A DNA stretch of 64,000 bases from Calditerrivibrio sp. (GTDB lineage Bacteria; Chrysiogenota; Deferribacteres; Deferribacterales; Calditerrivibrionaceae): the NCBI GenBank assembly GCA_026415135.1, contig JAOAHS010000037.1, forward strand, positions 62,001 through 126,000, in the 5' to 3' direction. The notes below the pieces were generated by a model. The model did no database searches. It had not been told where the DNA came from and was given only the letters and a program-made list of their open reading frames with translations. This document shows positions 18,894-28,738 of this stretch, piece by piece (within the stretch, counting starts at the first letter, position 1; each line of letters starts with the position of its first letter). Position numbers and translations under genes: made by a program.

Positions 18894-20096
18894 TCACTTC
18901 ACAATTAGTTTTGCAAAATTTCTTTTACCTACCTTCAAAACATACTCCCCTGTATCCAAACAGATATCTACATTCTCCACCTTTTCACCATTCAGAGTAA
19001 TAGCACCAGATACAGCCAATCTCCTTACCTCACTGTTTGATGGAGCAAAACCCAATTTTTTAATTATATCTATAAGCTTATCAAATGTTGACATCTCCAA
19101 CTCTTTAATATCTTCAGGGATCTCCTTTTTAGAAAAAACCTGCTCAAACCACTCCCTTGCATTTTTAGCTTCAGCATATCCATGAAATCTTTTCACTATC
19201 TCCTCTGCTAGATCTTTTTTGGCCTGCATTGGATGAAGGGAACCATCCTTTATGGCATTTTTGATCCGTTCAATTTCATCCAGAGATCTATCACTAAGTA
19301 ACAAGTAGTATCGAAGCATAAGTTCATCGGAGATGGACATTATCTTTCCAAACATATCAGTGGGTTTTTCAGTTATACCCACGTAGTTACCCAACGATTT
19401 ACTCATCTTTTGAACACCATCTAATCCCTCTAAAATGGGCACAGTTAAAGCAATCTGTGGGCTCTGCCCATTCATCCTCTGTAGATCCCTACCAACCAGC
19501 AGGTTAAACTTTTGATCTGTACCGCCAAGCTCTACATCCGCTCTAAGGGCCACAGAATCATAACCCTGCACCAAAGGGTATAAAAACTCATGAATACTTA
19601 TAGGTCTGCCACTATTATACCTTTTTGAGAAATCATCCCTTTCCAACATCCTTGCCACTGTATAACAAGAAGCAAGCTTAATCATGTCATAGGACGACAT
19701 CTTATCCATCCAATGGCTATTAAATGCAATCTCTGTTTTTTCTGGATCTAAAATTTTAAAAACCTGTTCTTTATAGGTTTCTGCATTTTTTAGGACCTCT
19801 TCCCTTGTAAGTGGCTTCCGTGTTTCAGATTTACCTGTAGGATCACCAATCAGTCCCGTAAAATCCCCTATTAGAAAGATAACATGATGACCTAAATCTT
19901 GAAAGTGTTTCATCTTTTGGATTAAGACCGTATGGCCTAAATGTAGATCTGGAGCTGTTGGATCAAACCCAGCTTTCACTCTAAGGGGGATGTTATTTCT
20001 TATGGAGTATGCCAGCTTTTCCTTTAATTCCTCTTCGGATATTATCTCTTCAGCACCCCTTTTTATTACTTTAAGTTGATCTTCAATGCCTAACAA
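18894..20096 (-). CDS. tyrS: Tyrosine--tRNA ligase
   Basis: 400 residues. The class I motifs HLGH (in [15 protein letters not shown]) and KMSKS ([11 protein letters not shown]) are present, with a C-terminal S4 domain that binds the tRNA. Tyrosine recognition segments FEFLYPL-like ([17 protein letters not shown]) and [15 protein letters not shown] match the TyrRS branch with the longer helical linker (TyrZ-like). The start codon is TTG with AGGAGG six bases upstream. Confidence 0.95.
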   Translation of the reverse strand: MLGIEDQLKVIKRGAEEIISEEELKEKLAYSIRNNIPLRVKAGFDPTAPDLHLGHTVLIQKMKHFQDLGHHVIFLIGDFTGLIGDPTGKSETRKPLTREEVLKNAETYKEQVFKILDPEKTEIAFNSHWMDKMSSYDMIKLASCYTVARMLERDDFSKRYNSGRPISIHEFLYPLVQGYDSVALRADVELGGTDQKFNLLVGRDLQRMNGQSPQIALTVPILEGLDGVQKMSKSLGNYVGITEKPTDMFGKIMSISDELMLRYYLLLSDRSLDEIERIKNAIKDGSLHPMQAKKDLAEEIVKRFHGYAEAKNAREWFEQVFSKKEIPEDIKELEMSTFDKLIDIIKKLGFAPSNSEVRRLAVSGAITLNGEKVENVDICLDTGEYVLKVGKRNFAKLIVK

Positions 20097-20105
20097 AATG
20101 ACCTC

Positions 20106-20885
20106 CTATCTCACCATTCCGATGTATAAATCTATAATTTTTTCCCCATAAAACATATAAAACAGAGAACCAAAAGCTATAAAAGGCCCAAAAGGTATTG
20201 GAAAGCTATTATCCTTCAAATACCTGATGATAATAATCCCAACTATAGCTCCTAAAAAAGATGAAATTAAAATTACCGGCAAAACAGATTTAAAACCCAA
20301 AAAAGAACCTGTCATGGCCATAAGATACATATCCCCATCCCCCATACCTTCCCTTTTTTTAAACAGCTTATAAAGAAATGCAGGCAAAAAAAGGGATAAA
20401 AACCCCAGCACCATCCCTAAAAGACTATTTAAAACACCTACCCCATTAAAGTAAGATGTTACAACTCCAAGAACAATACCCATATATAATATTACAGCGG
20501 GTATAACGCCACACTCAAACTCATCTTTTTCAAATGCAGTATAAAGATCTGTAAAACCAGAGGTTAACATAAAAAAAGAGAATACCAGATAACTTATACC
20601 CTGCATATTGATACCAAACCGGTAGCAAATCAATAAAAAAATTAAAGCTACAGTAAATTCTACAACAAGGTATCTAAAAGGGATTTTTTTCCCACAATCC
20701 CTACAGACACCTTTTAAAAAGATATAACTAATTATTGGTATGTTATTATACCACCTAATAGGTGCCTTACAATTAGGGCAAGATGAAGCAGGAGCAATTA
20801 TCGATACCCCCCTGGGCAATCTATAAATCAAAACATTCATAAAACTGCCAAATATCGATCCTAAAACAAAAAAGAGAAAACACAT
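20106..20885 (-). CDS. pilD: Type IV prepilin peptidase / N-methyltransferase (A24)
   Basis: 259 residues with about eight membrane helices. The N-terminal cytoplasmic loop carries the zinc pair CPNC...CRDC of bifunctional enzymes. Both catalytic aspartates of the A24 family are visible: one in SGFTDLYTAFE and the other in GMGDGDMYLM. It cleaves and N-methylates type IV pilin-like proteins at the inner membrane. No pilin genes lie in this window. Predicted start ATG has no strong ribosome binding site; the gene starts 6 bases after cheX. Confidence 0.93.
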   Translation of the reverse strand: MCFLFFVLGSIFGSFMNVLIYRLPRGVSIIAPASSCPNCKAPIRWYNNIPIISYIFLKGVCRDCGKKIPFRYLVVEFTVALIFLLICYRFGINMQGISYLVFSFFMLTSGFTDLYTAFEKDEFECGVIPAVILYMGIVLGVVTSYFNGVGVLNSLLGMVLGFLSLFLPAFLYKLFKKREGMGDGDMYLMAMTGSFLGFKSVLPVILISSFLGAIVGIIIIRYLKDNSFPIPFGPFIAFGSLFYMFYGEKIIDLYIGMVR

Positions 20886-20891
20886 CTGTAT

Positions 20892-21356
20892 CTATTCTTC
20901 TTTTAAAGCTACTTCCACTACAAAAAATCTACTCCCCACATCAAATTTTACCCCCAAACAAGGAACATTGCTAGGACGATTGATCTTGTGACCTTTCCCA
21001 ACTATTACATTAGGTATAGAGATTTTGAACTTAAGCCCCTTTTCAGAAAAGACCTTCTTGGTACTTCCAGCAATCATATTTATAAATTCCCCAACTGCAT
21101 CAACAACATCGTCATCAACTTTCTTTTTATCTTCCCCTAAGAATTTGCTCACAACCTCAAGGGCAAGATCTTCAGGTAAGCTGATAACAACAGACCCCGT
21201 GGCCTGCCCAGCAAGACCTATAACACCTGAGATATCAAAAGATGGCTCATCACCCTGCTTTATATAAATATTATTCTTTTTTGGTTCTATACCGATCATA
21301 GTTTTGAAAACAGATAAAGTGGATTCTATAAATGGATTAATATACTCAGCTTTCAT
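20892..21356 (-). CDS. cheX: CheX-family chemotaxis phosphatase-like protein
   Basis: 154 residues. The single CheC/CheX active-site helix is readable as DAVGEFINMIAGSTKK, with the acidic and amide residues (E, N) that dephosphorylate CheY-P. PNVIVGKGH follows, typical of CheX. CheX works as a dimer in the cytoplasm. No other chemotaxis gene is nearby; it is cotranscribed with pilD and overlaps lpxI by 11 bases. GGGAG precedes the ATG. Confidence 0.85.
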   Translation of the reverse strand: MKAEYINPFIESTLSVFKTMIGIEPKKNNIYIKQGDEPSFDISGVIGLAGQATGSVVISLPEDLALEVVSKFLGEDKKKVDDDVVDAVGEFINMIAGSTKKVFSEKGLKFKISIPNVIVGKGHKINRPSNVPCLGVKFDVGSRFFVVEVALKEE

Positions 21357-22164
21357 AATCTTCTCCCTTGTAAGATATCATAATTAGATTATTATCATCA
21401 CAAAATCTTCTTACTTCATCATAATCTACAACAATAGTAGCATCTGCTTCTATTGCAAGACATATACCTTTATTATCTAATATTTTTTTCAAAGTGTCAA
21501 TACCTACTGTTGGAATATCGAACCTTTCATCCTGATTAGGCTTTGCAACCTTAACCACCACAGCATCCCTTTTCGCTAAACCACATCCCCTTTCAATAGC
21601 TGCATCAGTTCCCTCTATGGCTTCCAATGCCATAACTGCCTTATTTTTTACTACCACTGTTTGACCCACATCAATACTTCCCAACAGCTTTGCAGCTTTA
21701 TAACCAAAAGCTACATCTTCAAGAATCTTTTTAGTGGGTTTCCGTTTTGAAATTACACCTTTAGATACGAAAAGATCCCTCAAAATGTCACTCTGCTTTA
21801 AAACCTCTATACCATTTTTTCTGAATTCATCAACGATTTTCAGCATAATGGTATCATCATTTCTATCTTTAAGTTCCAAAAGAAGTCGCATTGCTGTCAA
21901 ATCAAGCCTTAGATTTTTATACAAAAGAGTTTTATTTACTTTCCCTGCAAAAAGGATCTTGTCCACATTATTTTTCTTTAACGTTTTTATAATCTTCCCA
22001 ACTTGACCTGCACTGAATTGATATACACTGCTGTGAATTTTATTAAAATCAACTGTAACTTCCTCTAAGAGGGATATCACTACTACATCTTTATATAGAG
22101 TTATGAGCTTTTCATAGGCAATAAGAGGTAATTTTCCATAACCAGCAATAAGACCTACGGTCAC
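21346..22164 (-). CDS. lpxI: UDP-2,3-diacylglucosamine pyrophosphatase LpxI
   Basis: 272 residues of the LpxI (DUF1009) family, the alternative to LpxH for hydrolysing UDP-2,3-diacylglucosamine to lipid X in lipid A synthesis. The N-terminal GLIAGYGKLPLIAYE and the C-terminal RGCGLAKRDAVVVKVAKP with DIPTVGIDTL are characteristic. The start is GTG. It lies one base after the Gfo/Idh gene within the lpxD-fabZ-lpxA cluster, which supports the assignment. Confidence 0.93.
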   Translation of the reverse strand: MTVGLIAGYGKLPLIAYEKLITLYKDVVVISLLEEVTVDFNKIHSSVYQFSAGQVGKIIKTLKKNNVDKILFAGKVNKTLLYKNLRLDLTAMRLLLELKDRNDDTIMLKIVDEFRKNGIEVLKQSDILRDLFVSKGVISKRKPTKKILEDVAFGYKAAKLLGSIDVGQTVVVKNKAVMALEAIEGTDAAIERGCGLAKRDAVVVKVAKPNQDERFDIPTVGIDTLKKILDNKGICLAIEADATIVVDYDEVRRFCDDNNLIMISYKGEDYES

Positions 22165-22165
22165 T

Positions 22166-23134
22166 TTACACCCTGACCCTACCTATCTTGGTCTTAAGTA
22201 TACTATCCACTTTAAGGGCTACTTTGAGGGAGTTAAGCTCATGCTCCACTGTCACTATCCTACTGGTCTCTTTTTTTATACAACTTAAAAAATGTTTTAT
22301 CTCCATTTTTAATGGGTTATCCTTATATACAAACACCCTTTCTAATACATACTCGTTTATATATTTTAGTTCTTTATTCCCAAATACATGCTGGGAAGCT
22401 CCTTTTCTATAGATGTTTATATCTTGATTTGTATAATCTATATATATAAAAGCATCTTGTTGACTGATGCTCATAGTTCTATCTTTTTTTTGAGTTACTC
22501 TGCTTACAAGGATATTAGCAATAGCATTGTTATCAAACACAAGGGTTACGGAAGCAAAATCTGGTAGATCTGAGTAAACAAGACTACCTTTTGCCTCTAT
22601 ATCAATTACATCCCTACCTATAAGATTCAGTATGATATCTATATCATGAATCATTAAGTCCAAAACTATACTGTCATCCTTCATCCTCTCAACAAATGGT
22701 CCTACCCTTCTGGACTCAATTAGAAAAGGGTTATTTATAAGCTTCTTCAACTCTTGAACAGCAGCATTAAATCTCTCCACATGACCAATATGTAATACCA
22801 AATCCTTCTTTTGGGCAATATTAAAAAGCTCCACCGCTTGCTCATAATCTGTGGTAATAGGCTTTTCCACTAAAACATGCTTACCTGCGTTTAGACAGTC
22901 TTTTGCTATCTGATAATGGAATTTTGTAGGGGCAGCAATGGTTACTGCATCTACCTTGTCCAAAATCTCTTTATAATTTGTCGTAACAATTGTATCTGGA
23001 TTTAACGGTAATGTATCAAATATATCCGCATCAATATCACAAACTGCAGCCTTTTGAATATCACTGATCTCATCATAGAGGTTCAAATGGTATCTACCCA
23101 TTCTACCGACACCGATAAGCCCCATCCTTATCAT
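22166..23134 (-). CDS. Gfo/Idh/MocA-family oxidoreductase in the lipid A cluster
   Basis: 322 residues. An N-terminal NAD(P)-binding fold opens with GLIGVGRMGRYH and carries HVLVEKPITTD, whose Lys is the usual catalytic residue. The C-terminal Gfo/Idh/MocA domain starts at GHVERFNAAV. The start overlaps the lpxA stop (ATGA), so the enzyme is coupled to lipid A synthesis. GnnA of Acidithiobacillus and Leptospira, which oxidises UDP-GlcNAc before transamination by GnnB, belongs to this family and lies near lpxA. A GnnA role here is inference, since no aminotransferase gene is in the window. Confidence 0.85.
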   Translation of the reverse strand: MIRMGLIGVGRMGRYHLNLYDEISDIQKAAVCDIDADIFDTLPLNPDTIVTTNYKEILDKVDAVTIAAPTKFHYQIAKDCLNAGKHVLVEKPITTDYEQAVELFNIAQKKDLVLHIGHVERFNAAVQELKKLINNPFLIESRRVGPFVERMKDDSIVLDLMIHDIDIILNLIGRDVIDIEAKGSLVYSDLPDFASVTLVFDNNAIANILVSRVTQKKDRTMSISQQDAFIYIDYTNQDINIYRKGASQHVFGNKELKYINEYVLERVFVYKDNPLKMEIKHFLSCIKKETSRIVTVEHELNSLKVALKVDSILKTKIGRVRV

Positions 23135-23907
23135 TCTCCCCTCCTCATCAAACCTCTTTTCGATTTGCGGATGAACTCCAAAAAGACCTTTACCTCGTCG
23201 TATTGATTAAGCTTCGAGATCTCCTTTATGACATCTTCCAAAACGTAATCCATATTTACAAGAATATCATAAGCCTTTTTCAACTCACTCCTAACCTCTG
23301 CTGGTACTCCTCTACGTTTTAAACCTATCATATTAAGTCCATATAACTTAGCTGGGTTTCCATCCACAAGACAGAAAGGGGGAACATCTTTTGTTATTTT
23401 AGCACAGCCCCCCACCATCGCTTGTCGACCTATTCTGGTAAACTGATGTACTGCAGCCTGACCACCTAAAATTACACCATCATCGATATGTACATGCCCT
23501 GCTAAAGCAACATAGGAAGTGATTATAACATTATTACCTATTCTACAATCATGGGCCACATGACTTGCTGCCATTATAAAACAGTTATCACCTATGGTAG
23601 TAACCCATTCCTCTTTTGTACTTCCCCTATGTAAAAAAGAAAACTCCCTTATAACACAGTTTTTGCCTATAACAAGCCTTGTATCTTCCCCTCTATAACT
23701 GATATCCTGTGGAGCACCACCCAAATTTACATTTGGAGATACAACAGTCCCGTCACCTATTTCGGTATTACATTCGATCACAGTTCCAAAACCTATCTTT
23801 ACATTTTCCCCTATTTTACAATTTTTACCGATATATACATTCGCTGCAATCTCAGCCGAAGGAGCTACCTCTGCAGTTTTGTCAATAAATGCTGACTTAT
23901 CTATCAT
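23131..23907 (-). CDS. lpxA: Acyl-ACP--UDP-N-acetylglucosamine O-acyltransferase
   Basis: 258 residues. Hexapeptide repeats of a left-handed beta-helix fill residues 1-190 (VYIGKNCKIGENVKIG). The catalytic His lies in ASHVAHDCRIGNN, and GLKRRGVP begins the C-terminal helical part. It performs the first step of lipid A synthesis as a cytoplasmic trimer. GGAGATT precedes the ATG. Neighbours fabZ, lpxD and lpxI fit. Confidence 0.95.
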   Translation of the reverse strand: MIDKSAFIDKTAEVAPSAEIAANVYIGKNCKIGENVKIGFGTVIECNTEIGDGTVVSPNVNLGGAPQDISYRGEDTRLVIGKNCVIREFSFLHRGSTKEEWVTTIGDNCFIMAASHVAHDCRIGNNVIITSYVALAGHVHIDDGVILGGQAAVHQFTRIGRQAMVGGCAKITKDVPPFCLVDGNPAKLYGLNMIGLKRRGVPAEVRSELKKAYDILVNMDYVLEDVIKEISKLNQYDEVKVFLEFIRKSKRGLMRRGE

Positions 23908-23919
23908 GTAATCTCCATC

Positions 23920-24351
23920 TTATCTTTTTCTCATCATTGCCATAAATTCAGCTTCGGTGGTTATATATCCATCAACTGTAATTTCACCCTTTAACTTAAA
24001 CACATTCCCTTTCTTTTTTACCATTTCAACTTTAAGTATCATCACATCCCCCGGAACCACCGGTCTTCTAAACTTTGCGTTCTCTATACTCATAAAAAAA
24101 ATCTCACAATTAGTAGCATCAGCATCTTCCACATAGTCATGACATAAAATCCCCCCAGTCTGTGCCAACGCTTCTATCTGTAAAACTCCAGGCATGATCG
24201 GATCCCCAGGGAAATGCCCCATAAAAAAGTGCTCATTTATTGTCACATTCTTTTGGGCAATGATACACCCGTCCCCTTTTTCAATAACCTTATCTACCAG
24301 TAAAAAGGGATACCTATGCGGGATTAATGACATTATCTTTTTTATGTCCAT
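23920..24351 (-). CDS. fabZ: 3-hydroxyacyl-ACP dehydratase FabZ
   Basis: 143 residues, one hot-dog domain. The catalytic His (IPHRYPFLLVDKV) and Glu (GVLQIEALAQTGG) are both present, with GHFPGDPIMPGV between them. It dehydrates 3-hydroxyacyl-ACP, the same pool LpxA and LpxD draw on. Its ATG shares one base with the lpxD stop codon and follows GGGAG. Confidence 0.96.
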   Translation of the reverse strand: MDIKKIMSLIPHRYPFLLVDKVIEKGDGCIIAQKNVTINEHFFMGHFPGDPIMPGVLQIEALAQTGGILCHDYVEDADATNCEIFFMSIENAKFRRPVVPGDVMILKVEMVKKKGNVFKLKGEITVDGYITTEAEFMAMMRKR

Positions 24352-25367
24352 CAGTTACTCCCTTTAAGTTTATCGATATCTTTTTTAAGGCTATATAGCT
24401 CTTTAAAAACAGCGTAGTTTTTCATAAACTGTTTGGACTCTATAATAGGAGACCCAAGATAAACACCCTTTGACTCAATATCAGACATAACACCAGATTG
24501 AGCCATTACAATTGTACCATCAGCAATACTAACATGATCCCCAACACCCACTTGACCAGCAAGGATAACATAATTACCGATATTACATGAGCCAGCAATA
24601 CCAACCTGGGCAACAATAATACAATTCTTCCCTATCTTGACATTATGGCCAATCTGAACCAGATTGTCTATTTTAGTACCTTCCCCTATCACTGTGGCTG
24701 ATAAGGTAGCTCTATCAATACAACAGTTTGCACCTATCTCCACATTATCTTCTATTATAACGTTACCCACCTGCCTTATCTTTACATGCTTATCAGAAAG
24801 ATTAACATAACCAAACCCATCAGAGCCGATTACTGTACCAGCGTGTATTATCACATTACTGCCTATAACAGTATCGTTATATATAACAACGTTGGGGTAT
24901 ATTTTCACATTATTACCTATAGTTACATTTTTACCTATTTTAACCCCAGCACCCAAAAAACAGTTATCACCAATAGTAACTCCGTCAGAAATCACTACAA
25001 AATCATCTATATAACAATTATCCCCAATCTTAGCACTCTTAGATATCGATGCTCTGAAAGATAGATAAGGAGAAAATTGTTCTTCCGGATAAAAAATCTC
25101 AAGCATTTTCACAATAGTTAGCTTGTCATCATCAACTACCACATGAGGCTTTTCCAATGATATATTTAGCGAACTAAAAACAACAACAGCTAATATATTA
25201 GAATTACTTACCAAATCTAAAAACTTTTTATGGGTAAGCAAAACCACACTATCAGGTTTTGGTTGTTCTATGGAAGAAAAGTTTTTTACTGGGATATCTT
25301 CCCCAACTAATCTACCACCCAACTTTTTAGCAAGCTCAGATAATCTTATTTTTTCTTGCTGTTCCAT
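24351..25367 (-). CDS. lpxD: UDP-3-O-acylglucosamine N-acyltransferase
   Basis: 338 residues. An N-terminal uridine-binding domain of about 100 residues is followed by many hexapeptide repeats and a C-terminal helix. The catalytic His is in [26 protein letters not shown] and [11 protein letters not shown] are family segments. It adds the second acyl chain in lipid A synthesis. The start overlaps the skp-like gene by 22 bases and has only a weak ribosome site. Confidence 0.95.
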   Translation of the reverse strand: MEQQEKIRLSELAKKLGGRLVGEDIPVKNFSSIEQPKPDSVVLLTHKKFLDLVSNSNILAVVVFSSLNISLEKPHVVVDDDKLTIVKMLEIFYPEEQFSPYLSFRASISKSAKIGDNCYIDDFVVISDGVTIGDNCFLGAGVKIGKNVTIGNNVKIYPNVVIYNDTVIGSNVIIHAGTVIGSDGFGYVNLSDKHVKIRQVGNVIIEDNVEIGANCCIDRATLSATVIGEGTKIDNLVQIGHNVKIGKNCIIVAQVGIAGSCNIGNYVILAGQVGVGDHVSIADGTIVMAQSGVMSDIESKGVYLGSPIIESKQFMKNYAVFKELYSLKKDIDKLKGSN

Positions 25368-25867
25368 TCTTTATTATACCTTTCAATAACAAGCTTGGTT
25401 ATGTCGGTTGTATCAGAGTTATAAAGTACTCCAGACTCCCTTTTTTCAAATATTATACCATAACCCAATTCTTTACCTAATTTTTCCACAACATCCCGGA
25501 GTTCATTAGCTATCTTATTAACTAACATCTGCTCCTTTTTCTTAAACTCTTCATTGGCATCCTTTATTATTCTCTGTAGATCCTTGAGCTTCTTTTGATA
25601 CTCATCCATCTTAAGTTGCTTTGCATCCTCGCTTAGTACAGCACTTTGAGCATTTATCTCATCCTGCATCTTTTTAAGCTCCATGCTCTTTGTATCTATC
25701 TCCTTTTGAAGATCCTGATACTCCTTTTTCATACTCTCCACTGCTGCCTTACCAGCGTTACTCTCATCCAGGGCTTTTTGCATATCAAAAACAGCAATTT
25801 TAGTGTTTGCAAAAGCTAAACTAAACATAAACGTAAACATCACTACAGACAAAAACAACTTCCTCAT
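25346..25867 (-). CDS. Skp/OmpH-family periplasmic chaperone
   Basis: 173 residues from the ATG at 25867, which has GGAGG four bases upstream. A signal peptide with a cleavage site after LAFA is followed by the Skp motif [14 protein letters not shown] and a long coiled coil to about residue 130 (tentacles). It should hold unfolded outer-membrane proteins in the periplasm for BamA, its upstream neighbour. An in-frame ATG further upstream would overlap bamA and hide the signal peptide, so I reject it. Confidence 0.92.
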   Translation of the reverse strand: MRKLFLSVVMFTFMFSLAFANTKIAVFDMQKALDESNAGKAAVESMKKEYQDLQKEIDTKSMELKKMQDEINAQSAVLSEDAKQLKMDEYQKKLKDLQRIIKDANEEFKKKEQMLVNKIANELRDVVEKLGKELGYGIIFEKRESGVLYNSDTTDITKLVIERYNKEWNSKKK

Positions 25868-25886
25868 AAATCCTCCAGATAATTTA

Positions 25887-28121
25887 TTAAAATAGTCCAC
25901 CTATGGAGAAATCCCACCTGCCAGGTGCTTCTCCCGGTTTTCTATCAAGCTTGTGACCATACTCTATCCTAAGTGGCCCAATTGGTGAAAACCACCTAAA
26001 ACCATAACCCACCGTCTTCACAAAATCCTTTGACAGGTATGCTTCCCCTTTATCATATACCTGTCCAGCGTCAAAAAAGAAAACACCTTTAAACTTGTTC
26101 TCCTTAGATATATCGAAAGAGAGTTCAGCATTAAAGAGCAAATATTTGTCACCACCGTAAGCATATCCATCTTTATCCCTCGGAGATATATCTCCATATT
26201 TGTACCCTCTCACACTATACATACCACCAAGTCTATATCGTTCATCAATAGGTAGTTCTTTACCACCTAAGGGTGTCAAGTACCCCAGTTCACCTCTGAC
26301 CATTCCCACGAAGGACCAGAAAAGTGGGAAATACTGATTACTCTCTAAACCTGTTTTCACAAACTCATTATCCCCGCCAAGTAACCCACCAGCATATTTT
26401 ATATATAAACTCGATTTGTTACCCTTTGATGGATCAAAAGGATGATTTAAAGTATTCCAAACAATGCTTGGTGTAAAACTAACTGTTACAGTATCACCCT
26501 CTTGTGCCTTTATATATTCAGAAGCATTTACATCTATATCGTATATCTTTATCTTATCGTAAGCAAGTCTATAATTTATATAAAGCTTACGTTTAATTAT
26601 TGGATGCCCCAACCTAAAAGCTATACCCTCAGATTTCTTTGTATACTCATAGTAGCTTCGTTTAAGATTGTAAAGATCAACCCCAGCAGTAATAGGTCTA
26701 TCAAAAAGCCATGGATCAGTAAAGCTTAAGGTATAATCTGTTCTCTTCTCAGAAAACTCTGCCTTCAAACCAAGGTTATACCCCAATCCAAAAAGATTGG
26801 CCTGATTCACCGATGCCATTGCCGTAAAACCATCAAGACTTGAATAACCTGCTCCAACAGTAAACATGCCTGTAGGTTTTTCCTTTACACTTAGCTTTAG
26901 ATCTATCAGACCATCAGCTACCACATCCTCTTTTAAATTAACCTCTTCAAAATAATTGGTAAACTCCACATGTCTCTTAGAGTCGCGTATCTTTATTGAA
27001 TTATACTTCTCCCCTTCAACTATATCAAACTCTCTTCTTATAACCCTATCTCTTGTTTTGTTGTTACCAGATATTATTATCCTATTTATATGATAAAGAA
27101 TGTTCTCCTCTATATTGTAGGTTATATTTACAATCTTCTCATCATCCTTGATATCATTGACAGGATCCACATTAGCAAAGGCATATCCAATCTCCGTAAA
27201 CGCATCTGTTAGAGCGGCTATATCCTTTTGAAACTTTTCAGCACTAAAGAGATCCCCTTTTTTTAGACTCAATTTATCCATCAATGTTTTATTATCAATA
27301 TGAACATTGCCTTTAAAAGAGATCTCACCAATCTTGTATTTTTCACCCTCCTCTATCCTGAAGTTTAGGGTAACTTTCTTCTTATCCTCAGAATAAATTA
27401 GCTCTGGTTCACCCACCTTTACCCTCATAAAACCATTGTTAAGATAATGCTGTCTTATGCGTTCCCTATCAATTTCCAGATTTTCCCGTTTAATTTTACC
27501 ACTACCGGTAAGCCATGAGAAAAAGCCTTTCTCGTTTGTTTCAATAAGTTTCCTTAGCTCTTTTTCCTTAAACGCCTTATTACCATAGAAATTTATGGTA
27601 TATATCTTCGACTCAACGCCTTCATCAATGGTAAATACAATATCTACAGCATTGTTACCCCTCTCTTCAATATCATAACTAATCTTCACATTAAAAAAAT
27701 TGTTATCCTCATATTTCTTACGGATCTGCTTAACACTATCCTCTATAAGTTTTTTATCGAAAGGGGAGTTATCCTTTATTTTAAGCTCTTCTTTTAATTT
27801 ATCTTCCTTAATCTCCTTATTCCCTTCAAAATACACCTTATTAACAAAAGGCTTTTCTTTTACCACATATATGAGTACCATCTTGTCTTCATCAAATCGA
27901 AGATCGACCTTAATATCCAAAAATAAACCAGATTCATACATTTTCTTAATGGAGTCATCGATCTTTTTAAGATCCAGTTCTTCACCTGCTTTGGGCAAAA
28001 ACGTCTGAATCTTAGACTCGGATACCCTCTTGTTACCTTGAATCAATACCTTATCAATAGTCCCAGCATGAACACTACCAAGAAACAACAGCAATCCTAA
28101 AACAGCCAAAAACCTTTTCAT
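25887..28121 (-). CDS. bamA: Outer membrane protein assembly factor BamA
   Basis: 744 residues. A signal peptide ending in SVHA is followed by five POTRA domains (to about residue 410) and the C-terminal 16-stranded beta-barrel. The barrel lid motif is seen as YSVRGYKYGD and the chain ends in an aromatic residue (SIGGLF), as outer membrane proteins do. It inserts beta-barrel proteins into the outer membrane. Its start overlaps the hisG stop (ATGA). Confidence 0.95.
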   Translation of the reverse strand: MKRFLAVLGLLLFLGSVHAGTIDKVLIQGNKRVSESKIQTFLPKAGEELDLKKIDDSIKKMYESGLFLDIKVDLRFDEDKMVLIYVVKEKPFVNKVYFEGNKEIKEDKLKEELKIKDNSPFDKKLIEDSVKQIRKKYEDNNFFNVKISYDIEERGNNAVDIVFTIDEGVESKIYTINFYGNKAFKEKELRKLIETNEKGFFSWLTGSGKIKRENLEIDRERIRQHYLNNGFMRVKVGEPELIYSEDKKKVTLNFRIEEGEKYKIGEISFKGNVHIDNKTLMDKLSLKKGDLFSAEKFQKDIAALTDAFTEIGYAFANVDPVNDIKDDEKIVNITYNIEENILYHINRIIISGNNKTRDRVIRREFDIVEGEKYNSIKIRDSKRHVEFTNYFEEVNLKEDVVADGLIDLKLSVKEKPTGMFTVGAGYSSLDGFTAMASVNQANLFGLGYNLGLKAEFSEKRTDYTLSFTDPWLFDRPITAGVDLYNLKRSYYEYTKKSEGIAFRLGHPIIKRKLYINYRLAYDKIKIYDIDVNASEYIKAQEGDTVTVSFTPSIVWNTLNHPFDPSKGNKSSLYIKYAGGLLGGDNEFVKTGLESNQYFPLFWSFVGMVRGELGYLTPLGGKELPIDERYRLGGMYSVRGYKYGDISPRDKDGYAYGGDKYLLFNAELSFDISKENKFKGVFFFDAGQVYDKGEAYLSKDFVKTVGYGFRWFSPIGPLRIEYGHKLDRKPGEAPGRWDFSIGGLF

Positions 28122-28738
28122 CCTCTCAACATCTCCAATATCTTTTTTATTTTTACATATTTTACTCTTGTAAGATTCTTATTGCCAATGAGCCTTGCTG
28201 TAGAATCCATTATCTTATCAATTACATGAAGCCCATTTTTCCTCAAGGTCTCGCCTGTGGAAACAAGATCAACAATAATATCTGACAATCCCAACAAAGG
28301 CGCTATCTCTATCGAACCATAAAGTTTTATAGTTTCAATAAAAAAACCTTTTTTAATAAAGAAATCTTTCGTTACATTAACAAACTTAGTAGCCACCTTT
28401 ATATCGTGTTTGTATTTAAAATTTGGATCGGTGGATGCTACACACATGCTACAAAATCCGAAATTCAGATCTAAAAACTCATACACATCCGCCTTTGTTT
28501 CGCATATAATATCTTTACCAACAACTCCAAGATCACATGCCCCATATTCTACATACGTGGGTACATCCATATTTCTAACGATTAAAAACCTGAACCCCTT
28601 ATCCAGATCTTCAAATATGAGCTTTCTTGAATCAAAATCAATACAGTTCTCATCGAGTATCTTCTTATTTATAAAAAGTTCTATAGTTTCTTCCGCAAGC
28701 CTACCCTTTGGTAGCGCGACAGTTATTATATCATTCAT
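28118..28738 (-). CDS. hisG: ATP phosphoribosyltransferase, short form
   Basis: 206 residues. First enzyme of histidine synthesis. VALPKGRLAEETIELF, the GACDLGVVGKDII segment and IVDLVSTGETLRKNGL (PRPP-binding) are present. The length shows the short form, which lacks the C-terminal regulatory domain and in other bacteria needs the HisRS-like partner HisZ. No hisZ or other his gene is in the window. Start overlaps the murA stop by 8 bases. Confidence 0.94.
   Translation of the reverse strand: MNDIITVALPKGRLAEETIELFINKKILDENCIDFDSRKLIFEDLDKGFRFLIVRNMDVPTYVEYGACDLGVVGKDIICETKADVYEFLDLNFGFCSMCVASTDPNFKYKHDIKVATKFVNVTKDFFIKKGFFIETIKLYGSIEIAPLLGLSDIIVDLVSTGETLRKNGLHVIDKIMDSTARLIGNKNLTRVKYVKIKKILEMLRG

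Noticed and set aside
25868-25900. Longer N-terminus for the Skp/OmpH gene
   Set aside because: It would overlap bamA and bury the signal peptide; GGAGG marks the ATG at 25867.
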